Below, piece after piece: positions 19,341 through 27,431 of a stretch of DNA of 64,000 nt (the stretch's first letter is position 1; each line of letters starts with the position of its first letter). A program made the translations under genes and the position numbers. Source of the DNA: Arthrobacter sp. ISL-5 (lineage in GTDB: Bacteria > Actinomycetota > Actinomycetes > Actinomycetales > Micrococcaceae); the NCBI RefSeq assembly GCF_018613835.1, contig NZ_JAGGPM010000019.1, positions 1 through 64,000 on the forward strand, given 5' to 3'. The notes beneath the pieces are model-generated. The model ran no database searches and was not told the origin of the DNA. It was given only the letters and a program-made list of their open reading frames with translations.

Positions 19341-20903
19341 ATGACAGAGTCCGCAATGGCCGCAGCCCGGGTTGAAACGACCGCCCGCGCCGGCCAGCTC
19401 CCCGATTACGATCCCCAGCTCAGCAACGAGGACCTCGTACCGCTGCAGAACCAGCGCTGGACCAGCTACAACCTGTTCGCCTTCTGGATGTCAGACGTCC
19501 ACAGCATCGGCGGCTATGTCACCGCAGGAAGCCTCTTTGCGCTCGGCCTGGCCAGCTGGCAGGTCCTGGTAGCCCTGCTGGTCGGCATCGTGATCGTCAA
19601 CGTCTTCTGCAATCTCGTGGCCAAGCCCAGCCAGCTCACCGGCGTCCCGTACCCCGTCATCAACCGGGCAGTCTTCGGCGTCAAGGGCGCCAACATTCCG
19701 GCCATTATCCGCGGGTTGATCGCAGTGGCCTGGTACGGCGTCCAGACCTTCCTTGCGTCGGAGGCGCTGGTGATCGTCTTCCTGAAGTTCTTCCCCAGCA
19801 TGGCACCGCTGTACGACGTCGAGCAGAACGGCTTCCTGGGGCTCTCCGCACTCGGCTGGATCTGCTACGGCATCCTCTGGGTGGCCCAGGCCGCGCTCTT
19901 CTGGAACGGCATGGAGAGCATCCGCAAGTTCATCGACTTCGCCGGCCCCGCCGTCTACGTGGTGATGCTGGTCCTGGCCATCTACCTGGTCTCGCAGGCC
20001 GGCATCGGCAACATCAGCCTGAGCCTGTCCAGCGGTGAACCCCTGGACTTCGCGGCCTCCATCCCCGTGATGATCTCCGCAATCGCCCTGGTGGTGTCCT
20101 ACTTCTCCGGCCCGATGCTCAACTTCGGTGACTTCGCTCGCTACGGCAAGAGCTACCAGGCGGTCAAGAAGGGCAACTTCCTGGGGCTGCCGGTGAACTT
20201 CCTGTTCTTCTCGCTCCTGACCGTCATCACCGCTTCCGCGACCATCCCGGTTTTCGGCCGCCTCATCACGGACCCGGTCAAGACCGTCCAGGAAATCGAC
20301 ACGGTGTTCGCCGTACTGCTCGGCGGACTCACCTTCGTCATCGCCACCGTGGGCATCAACATCGTCGCCAACTTCATCTCACCGGCGTTCGACTTCTCCA
20401 ACGTCAGCCCGCAGAAAATCAGCTGGCGGGCAGGCGGCATGATTGCCGCCGTCGGCTCTGTCATCCTGACCCCGTGGAACTGGTACTCCAACAACGATGC
20501 CATCCACTACACGCTAGGCGTCCTGGGCGCGTTGATCGGGCCTCTGTTCGGCATCCTGATCGCCGGGTACTACGTGGTCAGTCGCCAGAAGGTGTGGGTG
20601 GATGACATGTACACGCTGAAAGCCACCGGCCGGTACTGGTTCCGGAACGGCTACAATCCGAACGCCGTCAAGGCCGTGGCCATCAGCGGAGCAGTCTCCA
20701 TCGCTTCTGTGCTGATCCCCAAGATCCTGCTCGACACCGGCGCCACCTCCGTGAACGCCACGTGGATAGGGAACTACAGCTGGTTCCTCGGATGCGCTCT
20801 CGGCTACTTCGCCTTCTGGGCCCTGGAGCGCAAGACCCCGATGATCTCGCTCGAACCCACCGGCGAGGAGATCGGCACCGTCAGCGACGGAACACTGGTC
20901 TAG
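19341..20903 (+). CDS. NCS1-family permease (allantoin/purine/cytosine type)
   Basis: A 520-residue membrane symporter with about 12 hydrophobic segments. NCS1 signatures include LQNQRWTSYNLFAFWMSDVH near the N-terminus, GVPYPVINRAVFGVKGANIP and NWYSNNDAIHYTLGVLGALI late in the protein. Members move allantoin, hydantoin, uracil or cytosine with Na+ or H+. Position upstream of the IclR/ureide operon suggests allantoin or a related purine product, but the substrate is inferred. Promoter-proximal palindromes probably bind the preceding RpiR regulator. Confidence 0.9.
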   Translation: MTESAMAAARVETTARAGQLPDYDPQLSNEDLVPLQNQRWTSYNLFAFWMSDVHSIGGYVTAGSLFALGLASWQVLVALLVGIVIVNVFCNLVAKPSQLTGVPYPVINRAVFGVKGANIPAIIRGLIAVAWYGVQTFLASEALVIVFLKFFPSMAPLYDVEQNGFLGLSALGWICYGILWVAQAALFWNGMESIRKFIDFAGPAVYVVMLVLAIYLVSQAGIGNISLSLSSGEPLDFAASIPVMISAIALVVSYFSGPMLNFGDFARYGKSYQAVKKGNFLGLPVNFLFFSLLTVITASATIPVFGRLITDPVKTVQEIDTVFAVLLGGLTFVIATVGINIVANFISPAFDFSNVSPQKISWRAGGMIAAVGSVILTPWNWYSNNDAIHYTLGVLGALIGPLFGILIAGYYVVSRQKVWVDDMYTLKATGRYWFRNGYNPNAVKAVAISGAVSIASVLIPKILLDTGATSVNATWIGNYSWFLGCALGYFAFWALERKTPMISLEPTGEEIGTVSDGTLV

Positions 20904-20980
20904 CACCCGCCGTCGTCGGACTCCAGACCAGGCCACCTGCAAGCCAAGCGCGTTCGCGCTCGAAGGCACGGGAAACCTGA

Positions 20981-21043
20981 GCGCGAACTGGCAGCTAATG
21001 CCCTCAAAACCCGCGTTTGAGGGCGTTAGCTGCCAGTTCGCGC
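20981..21043. repeat. Long inverted repeat, 28-bp arms (27/28 paired), convergent gene gap
   Basis: The left arm 20981-21008 starts GCGCGAACTGGCAGCTAA and the right arm is 21016-21043; the loop is ACCCGCG. It lies between the NCS1 permease and the convergent IclR gene, so it is probably a bidirectional terminator. It shares the outer GCGCGAAC word with the 18264 and 55926 elements but not the rest. Confidence 0.9.
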
Positions 21044-21065
21044 GGGAAGAACGACGGCGGAGCGA

Positions 21066-21821
21066 TCAGTTCTGGTTGAGCTCGTCCGAGATCGCCTGGG
21101 CTGCTTCGCGGAGCAGCGGCACGGCACGGTCGGCGAAGGACTGGTCCACGCGGGACACCGGCCCGGACACCGAGATGGCCGTCGGCGTCGGGGCGTTGGG
21201 CACGGCCATGGCGAAGCAGCGGACTCCGAGCTCCTGCTCCTCCTCGTCAATGGAGTAGCCGCGCTCGCGGATGCGGTTCAGGTCCGCAATAAGGGAATCG
21301 AAGTCGCCGATGCTCTTGGGCGTGGGCGTGGGCATTCCCGTCCGGGTGACGATCCCGCGGACCACCTCGTCGTCCAGCTGCGCCAGGATGGCCTTGCCCA
21401 CGCCGGTGTCATGGGTGTGCGCGCGGCGGCCCACCTCGGTGAACATGCGCATGGAGTGCAGCGACGGCACCTGGGCCACGTAGATCACCATGTCCGAGTC
21501 GAGCACGGCCATGTTGGAGGTCTCGCCCAGCCGGTCCACGAGGGACTTCAGCTGCGGCCGCGCTAGGGCGCCGAGCTGCTTGTTGGCGCCTTCGCCGAGC
21601 CGGATCAGCCGCGGGCCGAGTGCGTAGCGGCGGTTGGGCAGCTGGCGGATGTAGCCCAGCGTGACCAGGGTGCGCAGGAGCCGGTGGATCGTCGGCAGGG
21701 GCAGATCCGTCGAGGAGGAGAGTTCACTGAGCGTGACGTCGCCGCCGGCGTCGGTGATCAGTTCCAAAAGTTCAAAGACGCGCTCAACCGACTGCACGCC
21801 TCCGGGGGCTTTTTCAGCCAT
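21066..21821 (-). CDS. IclR-family regulator (AllR-like)
   Basis: A 251-residue regulator. The N-terminal winged helix has VTLSELSSSTDLPLPTIHRL and is followed by a C-terminal effector domain with GETSNMAVLDSDMVIYVAQV and the HTHDTGVGKAILAQ and CFAMAVPN motifs typical of IclR/AllR/KdgR. AllR-type members sense glyoxylate or allantoin and repress ureide genes; being divergent from the malate synthase/AllE operon makes that the best guess. The ATG at 21821 has CAGGAG eight bases upstream; the open frame begins 15 codons earlier without one. Confidence 0.9.
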   Translation of the reverse strand: MAEKAPGGVQSVERVFELLELITDAGGDVTLSELSSSTDLPLPTIHRLLRTLVTLGYIRQLPNRRYALGPRLIRLGEGANKQLGALARPQLKSLVDRLGETSNMAVLDSDMVIYVAQVPSLHSMRMFTEVGRRAHTHDTGVGKAILAQLDDEVVRGIVTRTGMPTPTPKSIGDFDSLIADLNRIRERGYSIDEEEQELGVRCFAMAVPNAPTPTAISVSGPVSRVDQSFADRAVPLLREAAQAISDELNQN

Positions 21822-21937
21822 GTAGCAATCTCCTGCTTGCTCGGTTCCGACAACTCTTATCCGCATCGTGAAAAGAACTGCTTAGAAAGCCAAAGATACA
21901 GCACCGCAACGCCGGCGTCGATGCGCCCCCGGGGGCT

Positions 21938-21971
21938 TGTGTTTCCATAAAGTAGATAATAATATCCATAA
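21938..21971 (+). promoter_or_regulatory. Promoter with direct repeat TCCATAA, candidate IclR operator
   Basis: TTGTGT (21938) and TAATAT (about 21960) form a plausible promoter in a strikingly AT-rich patch. TCCATAA occurs at 21944-21950 and 21965-21971, exactly 21 bp (two helical turns) apart. It lies in the divergent gap between the IclR gene and malic enzyme. Confidence 0.45.
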
Positions 21972-22031
21972 TACGAAAACATTCATCGGAATGAACCAGC
22001 CCAGCGATGGGCCCAAACAGGAGGACATTCA

Positions 22032-23510
22032 ATGGCGAACCCGAGCCCCGGAAATTCGATCACCTTGCGCGTGGAAGCGCCGTCCAGCTTCTCCGCCACC
22101 AGCGAACTCGCCGCCGCCGTGGGCGCAGCCGGCGCGGCCATCACCGCATTGGACGTCACCGAGTCGCACCACGAAACACTCGTTGTTGACGTCACCTGCA
22201 ACACCACCGACGACGACCACGCCAACCGCGTGAAGGACGCCCTCAACGCGCTCGACGGCGTCACGGTCCGGAACGTCTCGGACCGCACCTTCCTCATGCA
22301 CCTGGGCGGCAAGCTCGAGGTCGTCCCCAAGGTGGCCCTGCGCAACCGTGACGACCTCTCCCGCGCCTACACTCCCGGCGTCGCGCGCGTCTGCCTTGCC
22401 ATCGCGGAGAACCCCGACGCCGCCCGGAACCTGACGGTCAAGCGGAACACCATCGCCGTGGTCACCGACGGCTCGGCCGTCCTGGGCCTGGGCAACATCG
22501 GCCCGGCCGCGGCGCTTCCGGTCATGGAGGGCAAGGCCGCCCTGTTCAAGCAGTTCGCCAACGTGGACGCCTGGCCGGTCTGCCTGGACACCCAGGACAC
22601 CGAAGAAATCATCAAGATCGTCAAGGCCATCGCCCCCGTGTACGGCGGCGTGAACCTCGAGGACATTGCGGCCCCGCGCTGCTTCGAGATTGAGAACCGG
22701 CTCCGCGAGGAGCTGGACATCCCCGTGTTCCACGACGACCAGCACGGCACCGCAATCGTCACCCTGGCAGCCCTCGTCAACGCGCTCCGCGTCGTGGGCA
22801 AGAAGCTCGACGAGGTCCGGATCGTGGTCTCCGGCGTGGGCGCGGCGGGTTCGGCCATCATCCAGCTGCTCAAGGCCCAGGGCGCGCGGCACATCGTGGC
22901 CGCCGGCCGCTCCGGCGCCATCCACTCCGGCGAGCAGTACAACGACGAGCACCGCAGCTGGATTGCCGCCAACACCAATGAGGAGGGCTTCTCCGGAACC
23001 CTGCACGAGGCACTCAAGGGCGCCGACGTGTTCATCGGCGTCAGCGCCCCGCACGTGATCGGCGAGGAGCAGGTTGCCTCGATGGCCAAGGACGCGATTG
23101 TTTTCGCCATGGCCAACCCGACGCCGGAGATCGATCCCGCCGTCGCGTCCAAGCATGCCGCCGTCGTGGCCACGGGCCGCAGCGACTTCCCGAACCAGAT
23201 CAACAACGTGCTGGCCTTCCCGGGATTCTTCCGCGGGCTCCTGGACGCCGGGGCGTCGGACATCACGCCCGAGATGCTGGTGGCCGCGGCCGAGGCCATT
23301 GCCAACCGCGTTGCTGACGACGAGCTCAACGCAAGCTACATTATCCCCAGCGTCTTCGACCCCCACGTGGCCGCGGACGTCGCAGCAGCAGTCGCCGCCG
23401 CAGCCCAGGCCGCAGCCGGCGTCCGCACGTCACCGGCGGCATCGGGGGACACAATGGAAGCAGCAGCATCTGCAGCCGCAAACACAGCAGCAGCCTTCGC
23501 CAACGCCTGA
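22032..23510 (+). CDS. NAD-dependent malic enzyme with N-terminal ACT-like domain
   Basis: A 492-residue enzyme that oxidatively decarboxylates malate to pyruvate. Residues 8-80 resemble an ACT regulatory domain (SITLRVEAPSSFSATSELAA). The catalytic part has SRAYTPGVARVCLAI, VTDGSAVLGLGNIGPAAALP, the metal site FHDDQHGTA and the Rossmann motif VVSGVGAAGSA. The tail after about residue 455 is Ala-rich. GGAGG precedes the ATG. As first gene of the operon with malate synthase and AllE it drains malate formed from glyoxylate. Confidence 0.93.
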   Translation: MANPSPGNSITLRVEAPSSFSATSELAAAVGAAGAAITALDVTESHHETLVVDVTCNTTDDDHANRVKDALNALDGVTVRNVSDRTFLMHLGGKLEVVPKVALRNRDDLSRAYTPGVARVCLAIAENPDAARNLTVKRNTIAVVTDGSAVLGLGNIGPAAALPVMEGKAALFKQFANVDAWPVCLDTQDTEEIIKIVKAIAPVYGGVNLEDIAAPRCFEIENRLREELDIPVFHDDQHGTAIVTLAALVNALRVVGKKLDEVRIVVSGVGAAGSAIIQLLKAQGARHIVAAGRSGAIHSGEQYNDEHRSWIAANTNEEGFSGTLHEALKGADVFIGVSAPHVIGEEQVASMAKDAIVFAMANPTPEIDPAVASKHAAVVATGRSDFPNQINNVLAFPGFFRGLLDAGASDITPEMLVAAAEAIANRVADDELNASYIIPSVFDPHVAADVAAAVAAAAQAAAGVRTSPAASGDTMEAAASAAANTAAAFANA

Positions 23511-23536
23511 TTTCGCAGCCCTGGAAAGGACCCACA

Positions 23537-25135
23537 ATGGCTATCACAGTCACAGACCCCCGGCCGATCGAGCGCGCGGAGGAGATCCTCACCCCTAAGG
23601 CGCTGGCCTTCGTGGAGGAACTCCACAAGCGCTTCGCCGGCACCCGCTCGGACCTCCTCAAGGCCCGGGCCGCCAAGCGCGAGCATGTGGCCCGGACCGG
23701 CAGCCTGGATTTCCTGCCGGACACCCAGGACGTGCGCGACGGCGACTGGAAGGTCGCGCCGGCGCCGGCGGCCCTGCGGGACCGCCGGGTTGAGATGACG
23801 GGCCCCGCCTCCCCGGCGAAGATGGCCATCAACGCGCTGAACTCCGGCGCCAAGGTGTGGCTCGCGGACCTCGAGGACGCGAGCACCCCCACGTGGGCCA
23901 ACGTCATCGACGCCATCCTGAACCTCCGCGACGCCGCCACGGGAACACTGAGCTACACCTCCCCCGAGGGCAAGGAGTACCGGCTCCGTACCGACGCCCC
24001 GCTGGCCGTGGTGGTGGCCCGCCCCCGCGGCTGGCACATGGAGGAACGGCACCTGCTGATCGACGGCGCACCCGCCATGGGTGCCCTGGTGGACTTCGGC
24101 CTGCACTTCTTCCACATCGCCAAGCAGCTGGTGCTGAACGGCCAGGGCCCGTACTACTACCTGCCCAAGATGGAAAGCCACCTCGAGGCCCGCCTCTGGA
24201 ACGAGGTCTTCGTGTTCGCGCAGGACTTCCTGGGCATCAACCAGGGCACCATCCGCGCCACCGTGCTGATCGAGACCATCCCGGCTGCCTTCGAGATGGA
24301 CGAGATCCTCTACGAAATCCGCGACCACGCCTCCGGGCTGAACGCCGGCCGCTGGGACTACCTGTTCAGCATCATCAAGTACTTCCGCGACGCCGGCGCC
24401 AGCTTTGTGCTGCCGGACCGGGCCACGGTGGCCATGACCGCGCCCTTCATGCGTGCCTACACGGAACTGCTGGTCAAGACCTGCCACCACCGCGGCGCCT
24501 TCGCGATGGGCGGCATGGCCGCGGTCATCCCGAACCGGCGCGAGCCCGAAGTCACCGCACAGGCCTTCGAGAAGGTCCGAGCGGACAAGACCCGCGAAGC
24601 GAACGACGGCTTCGACGGCTCCTGGGTGGCGCACCCGGACCTCGTCCCGGTCTGCAAGGAAGTGTTCGACTCGGTCCTCGGGGACCGTCCCAACCAGCTG
24701 GACAAGCAGCGCCCGGAAGTTTCCGTGACCGCGGGCCAGCTGCTGGACATCGCCTCCGCCGACGGCCAGGTCACGGAAGCGGGCCTGCGCCTGAACCTGT
24801 ACGTCGCGGTCGCCTACACGGCCGTATGGATCTCTGGCAACGGTGCGGTGGCCATCCACAACCTGATGGAGGACGCCGCCACGGCCGAGATCTCCCGCTC
24901 GCAGGTGTGGCAGCAGATCCGCAACGAGGTGGTCCTCGCCGACACCGGCAACACGGTGACGCGCGAACTGGTCACGAAGATCCTGGCCGAGGAGACCGAG
25001 AAGCTGCGCGGCGAGGTGGGCGAAGTAGCGTTCCAACGCTACTACCAGCCGGCCAGCACCCTGATCGCGGACATCTGCCTTTCCGAGGACTACACGGACT
25101 TCCTCACCACCCCGGCCTACGAACTGGTGGGCTGA
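23537..25135 (+). CDS. aceB: Malate synthase A
   Basis: A 532-residue enzyme that condenses glyoxylate with acetyl-CoA to malate. The signatures are ITVTDPRPIERAEEILTPKA at the N-terminus, MTGPASPAKMAINALNSGAK, WLADLEDASTPTW, the catalytic Arg region VVVARPRGWHMEERH and the magnesium-binding VLIETIPAAFEMDEILYE. Length matches AceB. No isocitrate lyase lies beside it, and its operon partners are malic enzyme and AllE, so its glyoxylate probably comes from ureides rather than the glyoxylate shunt. It starts 26 bases after malic enzyme. Confidence 0.95.
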   Translation: MAITVTDPRPIERAEEILTPKALAFVEELHKRFAGTRSDLLKARAAKREHVARTGSLDFLPDTQDVRDGDWKVAPAPAALRDRRVEMTGPASPAKMAINALNSGAKVWLADLEDASTPTWANVIDAILNLRDAATGTLSYTSPEGKEYRLRTDAPLAVVVARPRGWHMEERHLLIDGAPAMGALVDFGLHFFHIAKQLVLNGQGPYYYLPKMESHLEARLWNEVFVFAQDFLGINQGTIRATVLIETIPAAFEMDEILYEIRDHASGLNAGRWDYLFSIIKYFRDAGASFVLPDRATVAMTAPFMRAYTELLVKTCHHRGAFAMGGMAAVIPNRREPEVTAQAFEKVRADKTREANDGFDGSWVAHPDLVPVCKEVFDSVLGDRPNQLDKQRPEVSVTAGQLLDIASADGQVTEAGLRLNLYVAVAYTAVWISGNGAVAIHNLMEDAATAEISRSQVWQQIRNEVVLADTGNTVTRELVTKILAEETEKLRGEVGEVAFQRYYQPASTLIADICLSEDYTDFLTTPAYELVG

Positions 25136-25138
25136 GGC

Positions 25139-26473
25139 ATGGCGGTACCCTCAGGTTCCCTCAGCCCCAACGATCTTGCGCAGATCGACGCCCAGCTGGC
25201 CCCAACTGACCAGCTGCTGGAGCAGAACTACCCCGGCGACGACGGCTCCCGCCAGCCCGTCCACACCGTCTACGTCCCCGCGGACCGTTTCACGCCGTCG
25301 CTCGCCTCTGAATGGGGCGCCCAGGCGCTCGCGACGGCGGACGCCCACGGCGGCCTCGACCGGCTGGGCCACCTGCTGGGCCAGGACGCAGAACTCGCCG
25401 AGGCGGTTGCGTCACGTGTCCAAGCGAAGCTGGAAAGCGAACCGATCGAGGACCTGCGCCTTGACTTCGAGGACGGGTTCGGGGATAGGGGCGACGACGC
25501 CGAGGACGCCGCCGCTGTTGCTGCGGCTTCCGCCGTGGCCGCCGCAGTTGCGGCCGGCACAGCGCCCCCGTTCATCGGCATCCGTTTCAAGTGCTTTGAG
25601 GCGGCCACCCGTGCCCGCGGCCTGCGAACGCTGGACCTGTTCGTCTCCGGCCTGGCCGCCGCGGGCGAGCTGCCGCAGGGCCTGATCCTCACCCTGCCCA
25701 AGGTCACCACCGTGGCGCAGGTCAGGGCCATGGACTTCGCCGTCTCCCGACTGGAGGAAGCGCACTCGTTTCCGGCGGGCCGGCTGCGGTTCGAGGTGCA
25801 GGTGGAGACGCCGCAGCTCATCCTGGGCCCGGACGGCACGTCACCGGTGGCGCAGCTTGCGCACGCTGTCCCAGGCAGGATCAGCGGCCTGCACTACGGC
25901 ACGTACGACTACAGCGCCTCGCTGCAGATCTCGGCCGAGTACCAGTCCATGGAGCATCCCGTGGCCGACTTCGCCAAGGAAGTCATGCAGCTGGCTGTGG
26001 CTGGTACGGGCATCCGCCTTTCGGACGGTTCCACCAACATCATTCCGGTGGGCGACGCCGTGGAGGATGCCTGGAAACTGCACGGGCGGCTGGTTCGCCG
26101 CTCGCTGGAGCGGGGCTACTACCAGGGCTGGGACCTGCACCCGGCCCAGTTGCCCAGCCGTTTCGCGGCGACCTACGCGTTCTACCGCCAAGGGCTGCCG
26201 GCCGCGGCGGCCCGGCTGCGCAACTACGTGGACCGCACCGAAGGCGGGGTCATGGACGAGCCCGCCACCGCCCGGGCGCTGGCCGCATTCGTGCTGCGCG
26301 GCGTCCAGTGCGGCGCCGTGGGCGCCGAAGACGTCCAGGCGCTTGCCGGCGTGGGGGTCCCCCAACTCACCGGGCTGGCCCACCCAAGGCTGGCCCAGTC
26401 CTCCCTGGCCGAGTCCTCACTTGCCGAGTCCGGCCTGTCCCGCATCTCCAACTCCCAAGGAGCCCATTCATGA
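25139..26473 (+). CDS. HpcH/HpaI aldolase/citrate-lyase-like protein of unknown reaction (probably DUF6986)
   Basis: A 444-residue TIM-barrel protein. The acidic motif IEDLRLDFEDGFGDRGDDAE and the metal-binding stretch LRFEVQVETPQLILGPDG resemble HpcH/HpaI and CitE-like lyases. ISGLHYGTYDYSASLQI and YQGWDLHPAQLPSRFAATYA are further conserved-looking blocks. It starts 3 bases after malate synthase and overlaps allE by ATGA, so it is a committed operon member. The natural reaction is not known to me; aldol or lyase chemistry on a glyoxylate-derived or ureide substrate is an inference. The C-terminus has three SLAES-type pentapeptides. Confidence 0.8.
   Translation: MAVPSGSLSPNDLAQIDAQLAPTDQLLEQNYPGDDGSRQPVHTVYVPADRFTPSLASEWGAQALATADAHGGLDRLGHLLGQDAELAEAVASRVQAKLESEPIEDLRLDFEDGFGDRGDDAEDAAAVAAASAVAAAVAAGTAPPFIGIRFKCFEAATRARGLRTLDLFVSGLAAAGELPQGLILTLPKVTTVAQVRAMDFAVSRLEEAHSFPAGRLRFEVQVETPQLILGPDGTSPVAQLAHAVPGRISGLHYGTYDYSASLQISAEYQSMEHPVADFAKEVMQLAVAGTGIRLSDGSTNIIPVGDAVEDAWKLHGRLVRRSLERGYYQGWDLHPAQLPSRFAATYAFYRQGLPAAAARLRNYVDRTEGGVMDEPATARALAAFVLRGVQCGAVGAEDVQALAGVGVPQLTGLAHPRLAQSSLAESSLAESGLSRISNSQGAHS
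26387..26431 (+). repeat. 15-bp tandem repeat, three copies, at the 3' end of the aldolase gene
   Basis: Codons for RLAQS, SLAES and SLAES in consecutive 15-bp units. The two SLAES units share most bases. Confidence 0.75.
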
Positions 26474-27282
26474 GCAACTATTTCTACCCCGAAGGCGGCC
26501 TGCCGCCGCAGACGCAGCTCCTCACGGACCGGGCCGTGGTCAAGGAGGCCTACACGGTCATCCCCAAGGGCGTGCTGCGGGACATCGTCACCAGCAACCT
26601 TCCCGGCTGGACCAACACCCGCGCCTGGATCATCGCCCGGCCCATCGCCGGCTTCGCCACCACGTTCTCCCAGCTCATTGTTGAGGTGGCACCCGGCGGC
26701 GGATCCCGGAAGCCCGAAGCAGAGGCCGGCGTCGAAGGCGTCGTCTTCCTCACCAAGGGCAAGCTGGACCTGAGCCTCGACGGCGAAATCCACCACCTCG
26801 AAGAGGGCGGCTACGCCTACCTCGCTGCCGGCGCCGACTGGTCCGTCAAGAACGACTCCGACGACATCGCCAGCTTCCAGTGGGTCCGCAAAGCCTACGA
26901 GCCGCTGGAAGGCTTCACCGCAAAGTCCTTCGTGACCCGCGACCAGGATGTGGAGCCGCGGCCGATGCCCGGAACCAACGGCGCCTGGGCCACCACCCGG
27001 TTCGTGGACCCGGACGACATGGCGCACGACATGCACGTCAACATCGTCACCTTCCAGCCCGGCGCGTCCATCCCGTTCGCCGAGACCCACGTCATGGAGC
27101 ACGGCCTTTTCGTCCTCGAAGGCAAGGCCGTCTACCGGCTCAACGACGACTGGGTTGAAGTGGAGGCCGGCGACTTCATGTGGCTCCGCGCCTTCTGCCC
27201 GCAGGCCTGCTACGCCGGCGGCCCGGGCAACTTCCGCTACCTGCTGTACAAGGACGTCAACCGGCAGATCCGCCTGACCTAG
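26470..27282 (+). CDS. allE: (S)-ureidoglycine aminohydrolase
   Basis: A 270-residue bicupin that hydrolyses (S)-ureidoglycine to (S)-ureidoglycolate and ammonia, a manganese-dependent step of the ureide pathway. It starts MSNYFYPEGGLPPQTQLLTD, has the N-terminal cupin block GVVFLTKGKLDLSLDGE and the C-terminal cupin with the metal site ETHVMEHGLFVLEGKAVY. Length and ends match AllE. The ATG overlaps the aldolase stop (ATGA). Allantoinase, allantoicase and ureidoglycolate lyase are absent here, so the pathway must be completed elsewhere. Confidence 0.93.
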   Translation: MSNYFYPEGGLPPQTQLLTDRAVVKEAYTVIPKGVLRDIVTSNLPGWTNTRAWIIARPIAGFATTFSQLIVEVAPGGGSRKPEAEAGVEGVVFLTKGKLDLSLDGEIHHLEEGGYAYLAAGADWSVKNDSDDIASFQWVRKAYEPLEGFTAKSFVTRDQDVEPRPMPGTNGAWATTRFVDPDDMAHDMHVNIVTFQPGASIPFAETHVMEHGLFVLEGKAVYRLNDDWVEVEAGDFMWLRAFCPQACYAGGPGNFRYLLYKDVNRQIRLT

Positions 27283-27318
27283 CCCTGCCGCAGGCCCGTC
27301 CTGCCGTACCTGCGCCGC

Positions 27319-27377
27319 CGAGATCGCCGGAAGCCTGCTGGTTCCTTCCTGAACACAGCAGGCTTCCGGCGATTTCG
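27319..27377. repeat. Long inverted repeat (18-bp perfect core)
   Basis: ATCGCCGGAAGCCTGCTG (27323-27340) pairs perfectly with 27356-27373, extended by imperfect CGAG/TTCG pairs; the loop is GTTCCTTCCTGAACA. It lies 40 bases after allE and probably terminates the ureide operon. Confidence 0.85.
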
Positions 27378-27419
27378 CGTTTCCGACGAACCCGCTGCGG
27401 TTCCCGCCGCTTGGCGCAG

Positions 27420-27425
27420 TATCCT
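27420..27425 (+). promoter_or_regulatory. -10 box TATCCT, probable leaderless promoter
   Basis: TATCCT, six bases, then ATG 27432 of the lipoprotein gene, which lacks a ribosome site. Confidence 0.45.
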
Positions 27426-27431
27426 GATGCC

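Noticed and set aside
22029-25036. Long minus-strand frames opposite malic enzyme and malate synthase
   Set aside because: Antisense shadows; both plus-strand genes have full family motifs.
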